Of a DNA stretch of 62,828 nt, positions 1 to 8,859 are shown in pieces. The notes beneath the pieces were generated by a model. The model searched no databases and was not told the origin of the DNA. It was given only the letters and a program-made list of their open reading frames with translations. How positions within the stretch are numbered: the first letter of the stretch is position 1; the number at the start of each line of letters is the position of its first letter. The stretch comes from Lachnospiraceae bacterium UBA1818 (GTDB lineage: Bacteria > Bacillota > Clostridia > Lachnospirales > Lachnospiraceae), in the NCBI GenBank assembly GCA_904419285.1, contig CAJFQZ010000011.1:1-62828 (forward strand), given 5' to 3'. A program made the translations under genes and the position numbers.

Positions 1-18
1 ATGGGAGTATGACATGAG

Positions 19-55
19 GACGGAAGAGGCCTATGCGGCACTTCCGTCTTTTTTT
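19..55 (+). terminator. Intrinsic terminator of an upstream gene
   Basis: An 8-bp perfect stem (GACGGAAG / CTTCCGTC) with a 14-base loop is followed by a run of seven T. It must end a plus-strand transcript that lies before the window. It stands directly before the truncated GH3 reading frame. Confidence 0.85.
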
Positions 56-190
56 GTGGAATAATGAGGCTTCTTTGAATTCATCACTTGACATTATGGC
101 AAAGAGGTAACATACACAGACAACTCAACAGAATACAAAGATTTCGAGGAAGGAGAACACTTCCTTCAGTTAAGCCAGACAGAGGAAGAT

Positions 191-2287
191 ATGCTCGACC
201 TGGTATGCTCCAACTTTGACAACGTGGTCGTTGTCTACAATGGCGCAAACGCGATGGAACTCGGATTCCTCAACGACTATGACCAGATCAAAGGCGCTCT
301 GTGGTGCCCGGGAACAGGTCAGTCCGGATTCAATGCGCTCGGCTCCATATTAAGCGGTGATGTAAATCCGCCCGGTAAGACAAGCGATACCTTCGTGGCA
401 GATCTTACCGCTACTCCGACAGCGAACAACTTCGGAAGCTTCTTCTATGACAACACAGAAGAATTCAACATGACACAGGTTGGTTTCACAGGCGAGGAAG
501 AAATTGTTGCCCCGAGCTTTGTAAACTATGTAGAAGGCATCTATGTGGGATACCGCTTCTGGGAGACAGCTGCCGACGAAGGCCTGATCAACTATGACGA
601 GTCTGTAGTCTATCCGTTTGGATATGGTCTTTCTTACACAACCTTCTCTCAGGAGATGGGCGAGATCACTGCAAACGACGGACAGATCACATTTGATGTA
701 ACAGTGACCAACACCGGCGACGTGGCAGGCAAGGATGTTGTAGAGGTATACTACAATCCTCCGTACACAAACGGCGGCATCGAGAAAGCTACCGCGAACC
801 TGATCGCATTCGAGAAAACAGACGTACTCGAGCCGGGCGCTTCCGAGACTGTGACGATCACATTCAACGAAGAGGACATGGCTTCCTATGATTATCAGAA
901 CGCTGAGGCTTATGTGCTGGAGTCTGGAGACTACCAGATCAGCATCAACAGCGATTCTCACAACGAGATCGACTCTCAGACATACAATGTTCCAGAGACG
1001 ATCACATACAGCGGAGACAACATGCGCTCCACAGACAAGACAGAGGTAACCAATCAGTTCGCTTCCGCTGAAGGCGACGTAACATATCTCTCACGTGCGG
1101 ACGGATTCGCAAACTATGATGAGGCAACAGCTGCTCCGGCTTCTCTTTCCATGACAGACGAGCAGAAGGAAACATTTCTCAACAACGGAAACTATGATCC
1201 GGCAGATTACAATGATGATGCAGATGAGATGCCGACAACAGGCGCTGACAACGGACTTGAGCTTGCAGATCTGCGCGGCGTCGACTATGACGACGCTCAG
1301 TGGGATGAGCTTCTGGATCAGATGTCCGTAAGCGATATGGATCAGCTCATCGCTCTCGGCGGATACCAGACCGTAGCTGTATCCAGCATCGGAAAAGTTC
1401 AGACCATCGACTGCGACGGCCCTGCATCCATCAACAACAACTTTACCGGAACAGGTTCTGTCGGATTCCCGTCAGCGGTCATGATCGCGAGCACATGGAA
1501 CAAAGACATTGCCACAGCGTTCGGCGAGAGCATCGGAAAGATGGCAGACGAAATGGGCGTATCCGGATGGTATGCTCCGGCTATGAACATCCACCGCTCC
1601 GCTTTCGCAGGACGTAACTTTGAGTACTACTCAGAGGACGGACTCCTCTCCGGAAAGATCGCATCAGCAGCGATCCAGGGTGCTGAGGAATACGGCGTAT
1701 ATGCATACATGAAGCACTTTGCCCTGAACGATCAGGAGACAAACAGAAACAGCATGCTCTGCACATGGTCCAACGAGCAGGCGATCCGTGAGATCTACCT
1801 GAAACCGTTTGAGATCTCCGTAAAAGAAGGCGGATGCGACGCTGTTATGTCCTCCTTCAACTACATCGGAACAGAGTGGGCAGGCGGATATGCACCGCTC
1901 TGCAACACAGTACTCCGCGGCGAGTGGGGATTCAAGGGATTCGTACTGACTGATTACTTCGGCGTATATGGATACATGAACTCTGATCAGGGTATCCGCA
2001 ACGGTACAGACTGTATGCTGGTCGCTTACGACACAGAGACGAACCACGTGAAGGATCAGGAGAGCGCGACAGGCGTTCAGGCAATGCGCCAGGCATGTAA
2101 GAACATCCTCTACACAGTAGTAAACAGCCGCGCATATGATCCTGCAAACCTTGAGACAGGACTTATGGGATGGCAGATCGCAGCGATCGTGATCGACGTC
2201 ATCTGCGCAGCAGTCATCATCGTACTTGAGGCTGTCGCTGTGAACAAGTTCATTAAGAGAAAATCCGGAAAGATCAAAATGAAATAA
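191..2287 (+). CDS. 5'-truncated GH3 beta-glucosidase with permuted domains
   Basis: This is a glycoside hydrolase family 3 protein with its domains in swapped order. The first ~100 residues are the end of the GH3 C-terminal sandwich domain. A fibronectin-III-like domain follows (about 130-270), then the catalytic TIM barrel (about 350-660), with the nucleophile Asp588 in GFVLTDYFG. A single C-terminal membrane helix with a basic tail (WQIAAIVIDVICAAVII) suggests an anchored enzyme facing out. Swapped GH3 enzymes are known from Ruminococcus albus and Butyrivibrio. The gene looks broken at its 5' end. GH3-like codons run in frame upstream from base 92 until a stop at 89-91, and the first part of the sandwich domain and any N-terminal anchor are missing. 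The ATG at 191 has an AGAGGAAG ribosome-like site and could still give a product, but with half a sandwich domain I doubt it is active. A deletion between tandem GH3 genes would explain it. Confidence 0.8.
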   Translation: MLDLVCSNFDNVVVVYNGANAMELGFLNDYDQIKGALWCPGTGQSGFNALGSILSGDVNPPGKTSDTFVADLTATPTANNFGSFFYDNTEEFNMTQVGFTGEEEIVAPSFVNYVEGIYVGYRFWETAADEGLINYDESVVYPFGYGLSYTTFSQEMGEITANDGQITFDVTVTNTGDVAGKDVVEVYYNPPYTNGGIEKATANLIAFEKTDVLEPGASETVTITFNEEDMASYDYQNAEAYVLESGDYQISINSDSHNEIDSQTYNVPETITYSGDNMRSTDKTEVTNQFASAEGDVTYLSRADGFANYDEATAAPASLSMTDEQKETFLNNGNYDPADYNDDADEMPTTGADNGLELADLRGVDYDDAQWDELLDQMSVSDMDQLIALGGYQTVAVSSIGKVQTIDCDGPASINNNFTGTGSVGFPSAVMIASTWNKDIATAFGESIGKMADEMGVSGWYAPAMNIHRSAFAGRNFEYYSEDGLLSGKIASAAIQGAEEYGVYAYMKHFALNDQETNRNSMLCTWSNEQAIREIYLKPFEISVKEGGCDAVMSSFNYIGTEWAGGYAPLCNTVLRGEWGFKGFVLTDYFGVYGYMNSDQGIRNGTDCMLVAYDTETNHVKDQESATGVQAMRQACKNILYTVVNSRAYDPANLETGLMGWQIAAIVIDVICAAVIIVLEAVAVNKFIKRKSGKIKMK

Positions 2288-2336
2288 TTCCGGCAGGAAA
2301 GCTCTTGAATAAAAAGTAAATACATCTGAAAAGATG

Positions 2337-2369
2337 ATCAGCCGGGCTCCCGGGAGCCCGGCTGATTTT
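2337..2369 (+). terminator. Terminator after the GH3 gene
   Basis: A 30-base perfect palindrome (ATCAGCCGGGCTCCC and its complement) is followed by TTTT. It ends the GH3 transcript. Confidence 0.85.
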
Positions 2370-2513
2370 GTATCCTCAAAATCTAAAATATCCGTCAGTA
2401 TTTTCACCTGATCACGGGATCCTGATTTTACTGTGGAAATTTCTTCGTATTCTTTATATGATAGTATCAGAAACATATTTCCGCCGCCGAACCGCGGCAG
2501 ACTGGAGAGGTTT

Positions 2514-2756
2514 ATGAACTTATCACAACTCGCCCGGCTGCAGAAACTGAAAAGCCAGCTGGATACATTTCACCGGAACCACCCAAAATTCGCCCCATTT
2601 TTAGATGCAGTCAATAAAAATGCCCTCGGGGAGGGAACGATCATTGAGATCAGTGTCACCTCGCCCGAAGGCAGACATTATGAGACAAATCTGAAAGTAA
2701 ATCAGGAGGATCTGGAGTTCCTCCATTCACTGCAGGGACTGAATTCTATCAAATAG
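2514..2756 (+). CDS. Small conserved hypothetical protein
   Basis: This 80-residue soluble protein has no signal peptide or membrane segment. It begins MNLSQLARLQKLKSQLDTF and is predicted to be a helix followed by a short beta region with the phrase IIEISVTSPEGRHYET. I chose the ATG at 2514 because GGAGAGG lies six bases upstream; the reading frame is open back to 2433 but has no ribosome site there. It lies alone between a terminator and the convergent MATE gene, whose stop codon is only one base away. I do not recognise a named function. Similar short proteins occur in Lachnospiraceae. Confidence 0.65.
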   Translation: MNLSQLARLQKLKSQLDTFHRNHPKFAPFLDAVNKNALGEGTIIEISVTSPEGRHYETNLKVNQEDLEFLHSLQGLNSIK

Positions 2757-2757
2757 A

Positions 2758-4071
2758 TCATTCTGTCCTCTTCCCGATACGAAAAAAGAGCCCTGCTCCG
2801 ATCAGGCTGACGATCAGCTCTGTCGCCGGGAACGCCGCCCAGACGCCCGTCAGCTCCGCTGCCGCGGACAGAAGGAAGGCCATCGGGATAATGACCACAA
2901 ATCCCCGCAGGATGGAGATAATGTGCGCCGGAAGGGCATTCTCCGTGGATGTAAAATAAACGGAAAGTATAATATTAAATCCTGCAAAAACACACGCCGT
3001 AAAGTAGATCTTCAGCCCTGTCACGGCAATGCTCTGCAGCGTGGCATTCTGCTCGCTGTTGAACACAGCGGCGATCGGGTCTGCGCCGAAGAATACACAG
3101 ACATAGACGACCACCGAGATGAGCACGGCTGAGACAAGCGCATATCTCAGAACACTCTGGGTCTTCTTCCGGTTTCCCGTTCCATAGCCGCTGCTCAGAA
3201 GCGGCTGTATTCCCTGGGAGATTCCCGTATAAATGGACATAACGACCAGAGACAGGTTGGCGATGACACCATATGCCGCGACTCCGATATTTCCCGCGAT
3301 CCCCAGGATGATCGTATTGAACACGATCATAACGATCCCGGATGAGACCTCCGTGATCAGCGAAGGAAGACCGCTGGAGAAGATTCCCAGCGCCAGTTTT
3401 CCTGATATCCTGCATTTTCTCAGGTGGAACTGGTTCTTCCTTCTGAAAAGATACGGTGAGAGAACCAATATGCTGATGACAGGAGCCATTCCTGTGGCGA
3501 GCACTGCCCCGAAGATGCCCATCCCGAAGGGGAACATGAACACATAGTCAAGCACCACATTTGAAAGGCTCCCTGTGATCATCGCGGCCATGGAAAGCTG
3601 AGGCGCGCCGTCATTTCGTATGAAACACAGCAGCAGATTATTCGTCATGAACATCGGGGCAAACAGCAGGATCACCTGAAGGTATGTTCTAGTCATCTCA
3701 TACACTGTACCGTCCGCGCCGAGCAGGAGCGCCAGCGATCCGGACGCAAGCAGCCCGGTCAGGAAAAAACATGCGGCGATGACCGCAGTCAGTACGGCCG
3801 AATTCGTAAAGGTCTGATCCGCCCTCTGCGCTGCTCCCTGGCTTTTCGCAATGGAATACTTGATCCCGCCGCCCATTCCGATCATCAGGCCGCTCCCGTT
3901 GATAAAGCTGTAAACCGGGATCGCCAGGTTCAGCGCCGCCAGCCCGTCGGCCCCCAGCGCCTTCGATACAAAGAAAGTATCCGCCAGGATGTAGCAGGAC
4001 AGTGCGATCATCCCCAGCACATTGAGGGAGGAATACTTGAGGAACTCCCTGAAATACAATTTATTTTCCAT
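2758..4071 (-). CDS. MATE family multidrug efflux transporter
   Basis: This protein of about 437 residues has roughly twelve hydrophobic segments and the two-fold repeated layout of MATE exporters, which expel drugs or metabolites in exchange for Na+ or H+. Typical MATE phrases are visible (ADTFFVSKALGADGLAALNL near the start, GISQGIQPLLSSGYGTGN in the second half). The start at MENKLYF is chosen because GGAGG lies nine bases upstream; an in-frame ATG six codons earlier lacks a site. It overlaps the upstream NimA-like gene by 11 bases, so the two are translated from one message. The pairing of an exporter with a nitroreductase-like flavin protein suggests joint detoxification. The substrate cannot be told from sequence. 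Confidence 0.9.
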   Translation of the reverse strand: MENKLYFREFLKYSSLNVLGMIALSCYILADTFFVSKALGADGLAALNLAIPVYSFINGSGLMIGMGGGIKYSIAKSQGAAQRADQTFTNSAVLTAVIAACFFLTGLLASGSLALLLGADGTVYEMTRTYLQVILLFAPMFMTNNLLLCFIRNDGAPQLSMAAMITGSLSNVVLDYVFMFPFGMGIFGAVLATGMAPVISILVLSPYLFRRKNQFHLRKCRISGKLALGIFSSGLPSLITEVSSGIVMIVFNTIILGIAGNIGVAAYGVIANLSLVVMSIYTGISQGIQPLLSSGYGTGNRKKTQSVLRYALVSAVLISVVVYVCVFFGADPIAAVFNSEQNATLQSIAVTGLKIYFTACVFAGFNIILSVYFTSTENALPAHIISILRGFVVIIPMAFLLSAAAELTGVWAAFPATELIVSLIGAGLFFRIGKRTE

Positions 4072-4579
4072 TATCCTGACCTCCCCCATCTTCCTTCTGC
4101 TTCACAAGCTCGATGGCTTCTTTTCCGCTGATATGCTCTGCTGAGAGTTCCAGCATGCACAGGGGCTTGTACTCCCTTTCTACTGCCTGCTCTCTTGATT
4201 CCGCGCTCTCCCCGGGAGCGTATTTCAGCGCCAGCTTCTCAATGGCAGTTCTCCTGGCGTCATCCTCTTCCATTACCCGGATCCTGCCGAAAACAATGAC
4301 ACTCCTAAAATATGTTGTATATTCTTCAGGCACGATCTGATCCTGGTCGATCACACAGAAGGACGCCTTCTCATTTCTGTGTATCGAATCAAGCTTGTGG
4401 CCCGTCTTCGCACAGTGAAAAAATATCTTTCCGTTTTCATACAGATAGCTCAGCGGGACAGCGTACGGATAGCCGTCGTCTCCGGAGACGGCAAGCACCC
4501 CGGAAGTCCCCCTGAACAGGATCTCTTCACATTCCTCTTTTGACAGTTTCTGGCGTTTTCTCCTCATTTCTCTGAACAT
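4061..4579 (-). CDS. Pyridoxamine 5'-phosphate oxidase-like (NimA-type) protein
   Basis: This 172-residue protein of the flavin-binding split-barrel fold resembles NimA-type nitroimidazole resistance proteins. The core shows VLAVSGDDGYPYAVPLSY, then the FFHCAKTGHKLDSI segment typical of the Nim group, in which a His is used for pyruvate or flavin binding. Start MFREMRRKRQ is supported by AGGAGG eight bases before it. It is the first gene of a two-gene operon with the MATE exporter. A TTGACT/TATTTT promoter and a hairpin with a T-run lie upstream. Not all family members give drug resistance, so a general redox or flavin role is equally possible. Confidence 0.85.
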   Translation of the reverse strand: MFREMRRKRQKLSKEECEEILFRGTSGVLAVSGDDGYPYAVPLSYLYENGKIFFHCAKTGHKLDSIHRNEKASFCVIDQDQIVPEEYTTYFRSVIVFGRIRVMEEDDARRTAIEKLALKYAPGESAESREQAVEREYKPLCMLELSAEHISGKEAIELVKQKEDGGGQDNGK

Positions 4580-4596
4580 ATCAAAACCTCCTAAAC

Positions 4597-4654
4597 AAAA
4601 AAATAAACGCCCTGCTTCACTCCTTCTAAGGCCTATCGGAGTGAAAAAGGCGTT
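4597..4654 (-). terminator. Attenuator-like hairpin in the nim-MATE leader
   Basis: On the minus strand the leader holds a hairpin with outer arms AACGCC/GGCGTT and inner arms TTCACTCC/GGAGTGAA (4606-4654). It is followed at once by TTTATTTTTTT and then the AGGAGG of the first gene. It lies about 25 bases after the predicted transcription start and before the first codon, so it would stop transcription unless relieved. Confidence 0.6.
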
Positions 4655-4686
4655 ACCCGGCGGCAATTCGTTATGATTACCGTGTC

Positions 4687-4715
4687 AAAATATCACAGAT
4701 AGGATAAAAAGTCAA
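4687..4715 (-). promoter_or_regulatory. SigA-type promoter of the nim-MATE operon
   Basis: The minus strand reads TTGACT, 17 bases, TATTTT. It is back to back with the pepT promoter, only six bases apart. Confidence 0.7.
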
Positions 4716-4721
4716 GATTCT

Positions 4722-4749
4722 TTGCATTCTGTCCGTAAAAAGGTATAAT
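4722..4749 (+). promoter_or_regulatory. SigA-type promoter of pepT
   Basis: TTGCAT, 16 bases, TATAAT. The ~140-base leader that follows contains two inverted repeats: ATGCTTCTCT/AGAAAGCAT (4754-4778) and CATCCTGCGCAGGATG (about 4811-4826). Their role is unknown. Confidence 0.7.
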
Positions 4750-4893
4750 AATAATGCTTCTCTAAAGTGAGAAAGCATATCTGTATAATTCTCCTGTTCA
4801 CATCGGCAGCATCCTGCGCAGGATGTGAGAACATGACAGGGAATGCTATTTCAAGGATAAAAATAGACCAGAAGATAAGGAGTATGATCTGCA

Positions 4894-6126
4894 ATGAAGC
4901 CATTTGAAAGATTACTAAAATATGCCGCCATAAGGACTCCCAGCGATGAAGAGAGCAGCACGGTCCCCTCGTCCGCCTGCCAGTTTGAGCTCGCCTGGCA
5001 TCTCCACCGGGAGCTGTTCACCATGGGGATCACGGACGTGAAGGTGGACACACAATGCTATCTCTACGCCCACATCCCGCCCACTCCGGGATATGAGGAC
5101 CGCCCGGCGCTCGGATTCATCGCCCACCTGGATACTGTGTCCGATTTCTGCAGCCATCGGATCACACCGGTTGTCCACGAAGACTATGACGGGCGAGAGC
5201 TTCCCCTCGGGCCGTGCGGGCGCGTCCTGTCTCCGGAGATGTTCCCTCATCTGAAATCACTGAAAGGCCGCACTCTGATCACAAGCGACGGGACCACCAT
5301 CCTGGGCGCGGACGACAAAGCCGGAATCGCCGAGATCATGACCATGGCGGAGCGGATCGTGGAGGAGGAGATTCCTCATGGACCGATCTGCATCGCGTTT
5401 ACTCCGGACGAGGAGATTGGAATGGGAGCCGCACACTTTGATCTCCAGGCATTCGGCGCTGACTTCGCCTATACTCTCGACGGCGATACAGAGGGTGAGA
5501 TCCAGTATGAGAATTTCAATGCAGCCAAAGCCGAGTTCCGGATCACCGGCGTGAACGTCCATCCCGGATCGTCCAAGGATGTCATGGTCAATGCCTCCCT
5601 TGTCGCCATGGAGATCAACAGCCTGCTGCCTGCCGGAGAAACTCCCCGGGATACAGACGGATATGAGGGCTTTTATCACCTCACTGATATGAAAGGGGAT
5701 GTGGGAGAGGCCGTTCTCCGGTATATTATCAGGGATCATGACACAGACAGTTTTGAGCAGAGGAAAGAGACTCTCCGCTCCATCGAGAAACAGATGAATG
5801 CCAAATGGGGGCGCGGCACTGTAACGCTCACAGTCACCGATCAGTACCGCAACATGGCGGAGATCATCTCCGGGTGCATGCATCTGATCAGAAACGCAGA
5901 GAAGGCCTGCCGTAACGCAGGAGTGGAGCCGCTCATTCTTCCCATCCGGGGCGGCACTGACGGCGCCCAGCTCAGCTTCAAAGGCCTTCCCTGCCCCAAC
6001 CTTGGCACCGGCGGGCATGGCTATCACGGTCCTTACGAGCACATCACTGCAGAAGGCATGGATGCGGCCTGCGAGGTGGCTCTGGAACTGGTTAAGATCT
6101 ATGCAGAAGGCCCGGACCCCAAGTAA
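4894..6126 (+). CDS. pepT: Peptidase T (tripeptide aminopeptidase, M20B)
   Basis: This cytoplasmic two-zinc exopeptidase removes the N-terminal residue from tripeptides. The 410-residue length matches the family. Metal and catalytic motifs are all present: GFIAHLDTV (His78, Asp80), GADDKAGIAEIM with the bridging Asp, TPDEEIGMGAAHF with the catalytic Glu, and the C-terminal GTGGHGYHGPYEH with the last metal His. The start has AAGGAG twelve bases upstream. It stands alone, with its own promoter upstream and a REP-like repeat between it and the convergent hemerythrin gene. Confidence 0.95.
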   Translation: MKPFERLLKYAAIRTPSDEESSTVPSSACQFELAWHLHRELFTMGITDVKVDTQCYLYAHIPPTPGYEDRPALGFIAHLDTVSDFCSHRITPVVHEDYDGRELPLGPCGRVLSPEMFPHLKSLKGRTLITSDGTTILGADDKAGIAEIMTMAERIVEEEIPHGPICIAFTPDEEIGMGAAHFDLQAFGADFAYTLDGDTEGEIQYENFNAAKAEFRITGVNVHPGSSKDVMVNASLVAMEINSLLPAGETPRDTDGYEGFYHLTDMKGDVGEAVLRYIIRDHDTDSFEQRKETLRSIEKQMNAKWGRGTVTLTVTDQYRNMAEIISGCMHLIRNAEKACRNAGVEPLILPIRGGTDGAQLSFKGLPCPNLGTGGHGYHGPYEHITAEGMDAACEVALELVKIYAEGPDPK

Positions 6127-6132
6127 ATTGTC

Positions 6133-6198
6133 AATTTGGGACACAGTGAAATGCAATTCGGGACGTAGTCAAATTGAATTTGACTACGTCCCGAATTG
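6133..6198. repeat. REP-like palindromic element, copy 1
   Basis: A lead segment with GGGACACAGTGAAATGCAATT precedes a 45-bp palindrome (6154-6198) whose arms start CAATTCGGGACGTAGTC. The lead is an imperfect direct copy of the palindrome's left arm. It lies between the convergent pepT and hemerythrin genes. Other copies are at 12609 and 41883. Confidence 0.85.
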
Positions 6199-6204
6199 AA
6201 ATTT

Positions 6205-6627
6205 TTACAGTCTCTCGCTGCTCTCATTCATGAATTTATACTCAGCCACAGACCGGTCAAAGCCCTTGATATGTCTATAGAGCCACTCGATCACGTTCTT
6301 ATTCACCTGCTCCACAAATGCAGCTGACGGTCCTTCCTCTTCCTCCAGCATATCATACAGATCCTGAACGACCTGGCGGAGCTTGTCGTGCTCTTTCTTA
6401 TGCTGCTCTATTCCCGGATATCCGATCGACTCCTGAAGCTTCTCTTCCTCGCCGAAATGGAATTCTGTATAATCCGCAAGGTAATCCAGTGTCTTCACGG
6501 CCACGATCTTATCCTTGCTTGTCTCACAGCTGTCCAGCAGCTTGTTGATCTTATCGATCAGCTCCTTATGCTGTCCGTCGATCATCTCATTTCCCGTAAC
6601 AAGGCTCTCATCAAATTCTGCTCTCAT
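6205..6627 (-). CDS. Bacteriohemerythrin
   Basis: This 140-residue four-helix non-haem di-iron protein binds O2 and is found in the cytoplasm of microaerobes and anaerobes. The iron ligands are visible in order: His in MIDGQHKELID, His and Glu in EFHFGEEE, the HKKEH pair in the third helix, and His/Asp in WLYRHIKGFD near the end. An AGGAGG site precedes the ATG. It begins 13 bases after the nudC stop, so the two probably share a message. In an anaerobe the likely role is O2 sensing or scavenging, which would fit the flavodiiron protein elsewhere in the window. Confidence 0.93.
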   Translation of the reverse strand: MRAEFDESLVTGNEMIDGQHKELIDKINKLLDSCETSKDKIVAVKTLDYLADYTEFHFGEEEKLQESIGYPGIEQHKKEHDKLRQVVQDLYDMLEEEEGPSAAFVEQVNKNVIEWLYRHIKGFDRSVAEYKFMNESSERL

Positions 6628-6640
6628 CGTCCGTTACCTC

Positions 6641-7477
6641 CTAAATCTCTCCGTTTTTAAATCTCATGATCATCTCATTTGTCAGACTCTCTGTTGACGT
6701 GACATCCGGGATCTCCTCCCGCTCAAACCATTCCGCCAGGGCCAGCTCCTCCCTGTCCAGGGTGACCGTGCCGTCTCCGTCCAGATCACAGTAGAATCCC
6801 ATCAGCAGCGTATCGCTGAAGGACCATGGCTGAGACTTATAATACCGGATATTCTTCACCTTCAGGCCGACTTCCTCCATGACCTCTCTCGCCACCGTCT
6901 CTTCCACTGTCTCACCGATCTCCGTAAACCCTGCAAGGAGAGCGTACTTTTTATACGATCTTCCGGCATATTTGGACATCAGGATCCGGTTCCCGTCTGT
7001 CAGTCCTATGATGACAGCCGGACAGATCTTGGGATATTCCATATTGCCGCACTCTCCGCACCGGAGCATCCGTTCTCTGCCGTCCCGCTCCATCAGACTG
7101 CCGCAGCGCCCGCAGTATTTATGATTCCGGTACCAGTTATGGAGCTGATATCCTGTGATCCCTGCAAATGACCGGTATCTCGGCTCCGCCGTACGAAAGA
7201 TCTCTGTATTCTCCATCGTAAACTCTGACAGCGGCTCCCGGCTGATCTCCTGCACCAGATAGTACCTCTCTTCATCGATCGTAAAAAGATAGATAGAATC
7301 CTCATAAATCTCTTCGTTGAGCCGTTCCAGATCCCGGAACCTCGGAAACTCAATCCCTGCCGCCGTCCTCTTCAGGAGAACACTGTGGTCCCCATAATAC
7401 AGCGCTGCGCTGCCGCTATCCGGCGGGATCTGCCTGTACTGATTATCGTAATGATGCGGCTGTATATCCTGTATCAT
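6641..7477 (-). CDS. nudC: NAD+ diphosphatase NudC (Nudix, zinc ribbon)
   Basis: This enzyme hydrolyses NAD(H) to NMN(H) and AMP, and in other bacteria removes NAD caps from RNA. The middle carries a zinc ribbon (CGRCG ... RCGECG). The Nudix box follows (GFTEIGETVEETVAREVMEE), and then the SQPWSFS signature that marks the NudC subgroup. The length of 278 is slightly above the usual 257-270. A TTACAC/TATGAT promoter lies about 40 bases upstream. It is the first gene of a pair with bacteriohemerythrin. Confidence 0.93.
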   Translation of the reverse strand: MIQDIQPHHYDNQYRQIPPDSGSAALYYGDHSVLLKRTAAGIEFPRFRDLERLNEEIYEDSIYLFTIDEERYYLVQEISREPLSEFTMENTEIFRTAEPRYRSFAGITGYQLHNWYRNHKYCGRCGSLMERDGRERMLRCGECGNMEYPKICPAVIIGLTDGNRILMSKYAGRSYKKYALLAGFTEIGETVEETVAREVMEEVGLKVKNIRYYKSQPWSFSDTLLMGFYCDLDGDGTVTLDREELALAEWFEREEIPDVTSTESLTNEMIMRFKNGEI

Positions 7478-7512
7478 CTGTCTCTCTCCTGTCTGAACTA
7501 AGATTCCTGTCT

Positions 7513-7540
7513 ATCATAGCACACTTTAAGTCAGGTGTAA
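7513..7540 (-). promoter_or_regulatory. Likely nudC promoter
   Basis: The minus strand has TTACAC, 16 bases, TATGAT, placed about 35 bases before the nudC ATG. The match is moderate. The rest of the 7478-7630 gap shows nothing further. Confidence 0.5.
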
Positions 7541-7630
7541 AATTATAACTGCCCCCTCATTGTCCTTCTCCCATCATTTTCCGCTGCTGCAGTGTCTAAA
7601 AGATACGCCCGCCGGACCAGCCTCTTCACA

Positions 7631-8815
7631 TCAGGATTCCTGGATCCTATACACATAATCCGGCATCCTCTCCAGAGCATCTCCCTCTACTTCATTTTTA
7701 AGGAATTCGATCCCGCCGCCGTCAGTAAAACGGACCGTGAGCCGATGAGTCAGCACCGCATCATCCATCATTCCTTCGCTCACCGCATCCACGGTCAGCG
7801 TCACCGTGCCGTCTTCATTTTCTTCAATGTCCACGACCTCCGGCTCCGAGAGATCCATCACGCTTTTTGTCCGGTTCCCTACCCCGAGGGCGATCCACTC
7901 ATAGATACCGCTGCGCGCATCGTAGGAAGCGTATTCTCTGAGCTGTTCCGGAGATACCGGCAGATATCGGGTCATCAGGCTTTCAAACTCCTCTGCCGGT
8001 ATCCCCTCCGTATACCGCGCTGAATCAAATATCTCTCCACTGTCCAGTTCATACAGATACTGGAACAGTCCGTTATAATCCAGATCATCCATATTTCCGG
8101 GGTCCCAGTCTGACCACAGCAGATTATTCCCCTCATAGGCAATAGGTTCCAGACAGGTCCTCGAGATTTCCGCACATTCCTCTTCATAAGGCTTTACCCG
8201 CAGCATGGCATTGGAGTAAAGTACCTCTGTCACTTCCGGATATCCCGGGGTGCACAGCTTATAGAAAAACCAGCCCCGGTCTGTATAATTCCACCGCTCC
8301 GCTCTTGTATAGGTCATTTCGCCGATGGACTGCTTCTCCCCTCTCCACGAGCAGGTCACTGACAGGACATACAGGTCTTCCCCGTCACAGATGAATTTCT
8401 TTCTTCCGATGCTCCCGTCCTTATATACTTCATATTCTGCCGCCTCGCCGCTTTTTCCGCCTTCACAGCCTTCAAGAAAATCATCCATCACTTCATAATT
8501 TTTCATATTCTGATAAAGATCAAAGGTGGTCACCGGATCCCCCTGCTCTGCGATCACGCCGGCCATCGCCTCTGCCTCCTCTGCAGTCAGCACTCCGCCT
8601 TCGTCCTGCGCGTCCTGCCAGAACTCTTTCGTAAGTTCCAGCACCGCAGCGCAGTCCTGCTCCGCTTCTTCCCGCTCTGTCCCATCCACAGGGAGATTAT
8701 ATCCCCTGTCATCGTCCTCCCGCACTTCTTCGCCCGGTTCCGTACTGCATCCTGCGAGCAGCAGCATTGCCGCAAGGATCATGCAGTATCGTATATATCT
8801 TCTATTTCTTTTCAT
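7631..8815 (-). CDS. Secreted lipoprotein of unknown function
   Basis: This 394-residue protein has an N-terminal lipoprotein signal (basic MKRNRRYIRY, hydrophobic stretch, lipobox LLAGC at about residue 22), so it should be tethered to the outer membrane face. After an acidic linker the mature part mixes alpha and beta segments rich in Glu, Trp and Tyr. I see no known catalytic motif. I recall similar Lachnospiraceae lipoproteins filed as DUF6070, but I am not sure. The start at MKRNRR is set by AGGAGAAAG; the open frame extends 11 codons further without a site. A 26-base palindrome overlaps its predicted promoter, which suggests dedicated repression. It is transcribed alone. Confidence 0.8.
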   Translation of the reverse strand: MKRNRRYIRYCMILAAMLLLAGCSTEPGEEVREDDDRGYNLPVDGTEREEAEQDCAAVLELTKEFWQDAQDEGGVLTAEEAEAMAGVIAEQGDPVTTFDLYQNMKNYEVMDDFLEGCEGGKSGEAAEYEVYKDGSIGRKKFICDGEDLYVLSVTCSWRGEKQSIGEMTYTRAERWNYTDRGWFFYKLCTPGYPEVTEVLYSNAMLRVKPYEEECAEISRTCLEPIAYEGNNLLWSDWDPGNMDDLDYNGLFQYLYELDSGEIFDSARYTEGIPAEEFESLMTRYLPVSPEQLREYASYDARSGIYEWIALGVGNRTKSVMDLSEPEVVDIEENEDGTVTLTVDAVSEGMMDDAVLTHRLTVRFTDGGGIEFLKNEVEGDALERMPDYVYRIQES

Positions 8816-8859
8816 TCTGCTTTCTCCTGACTCCAAATTCTTTTCCATTATTCAGACGC

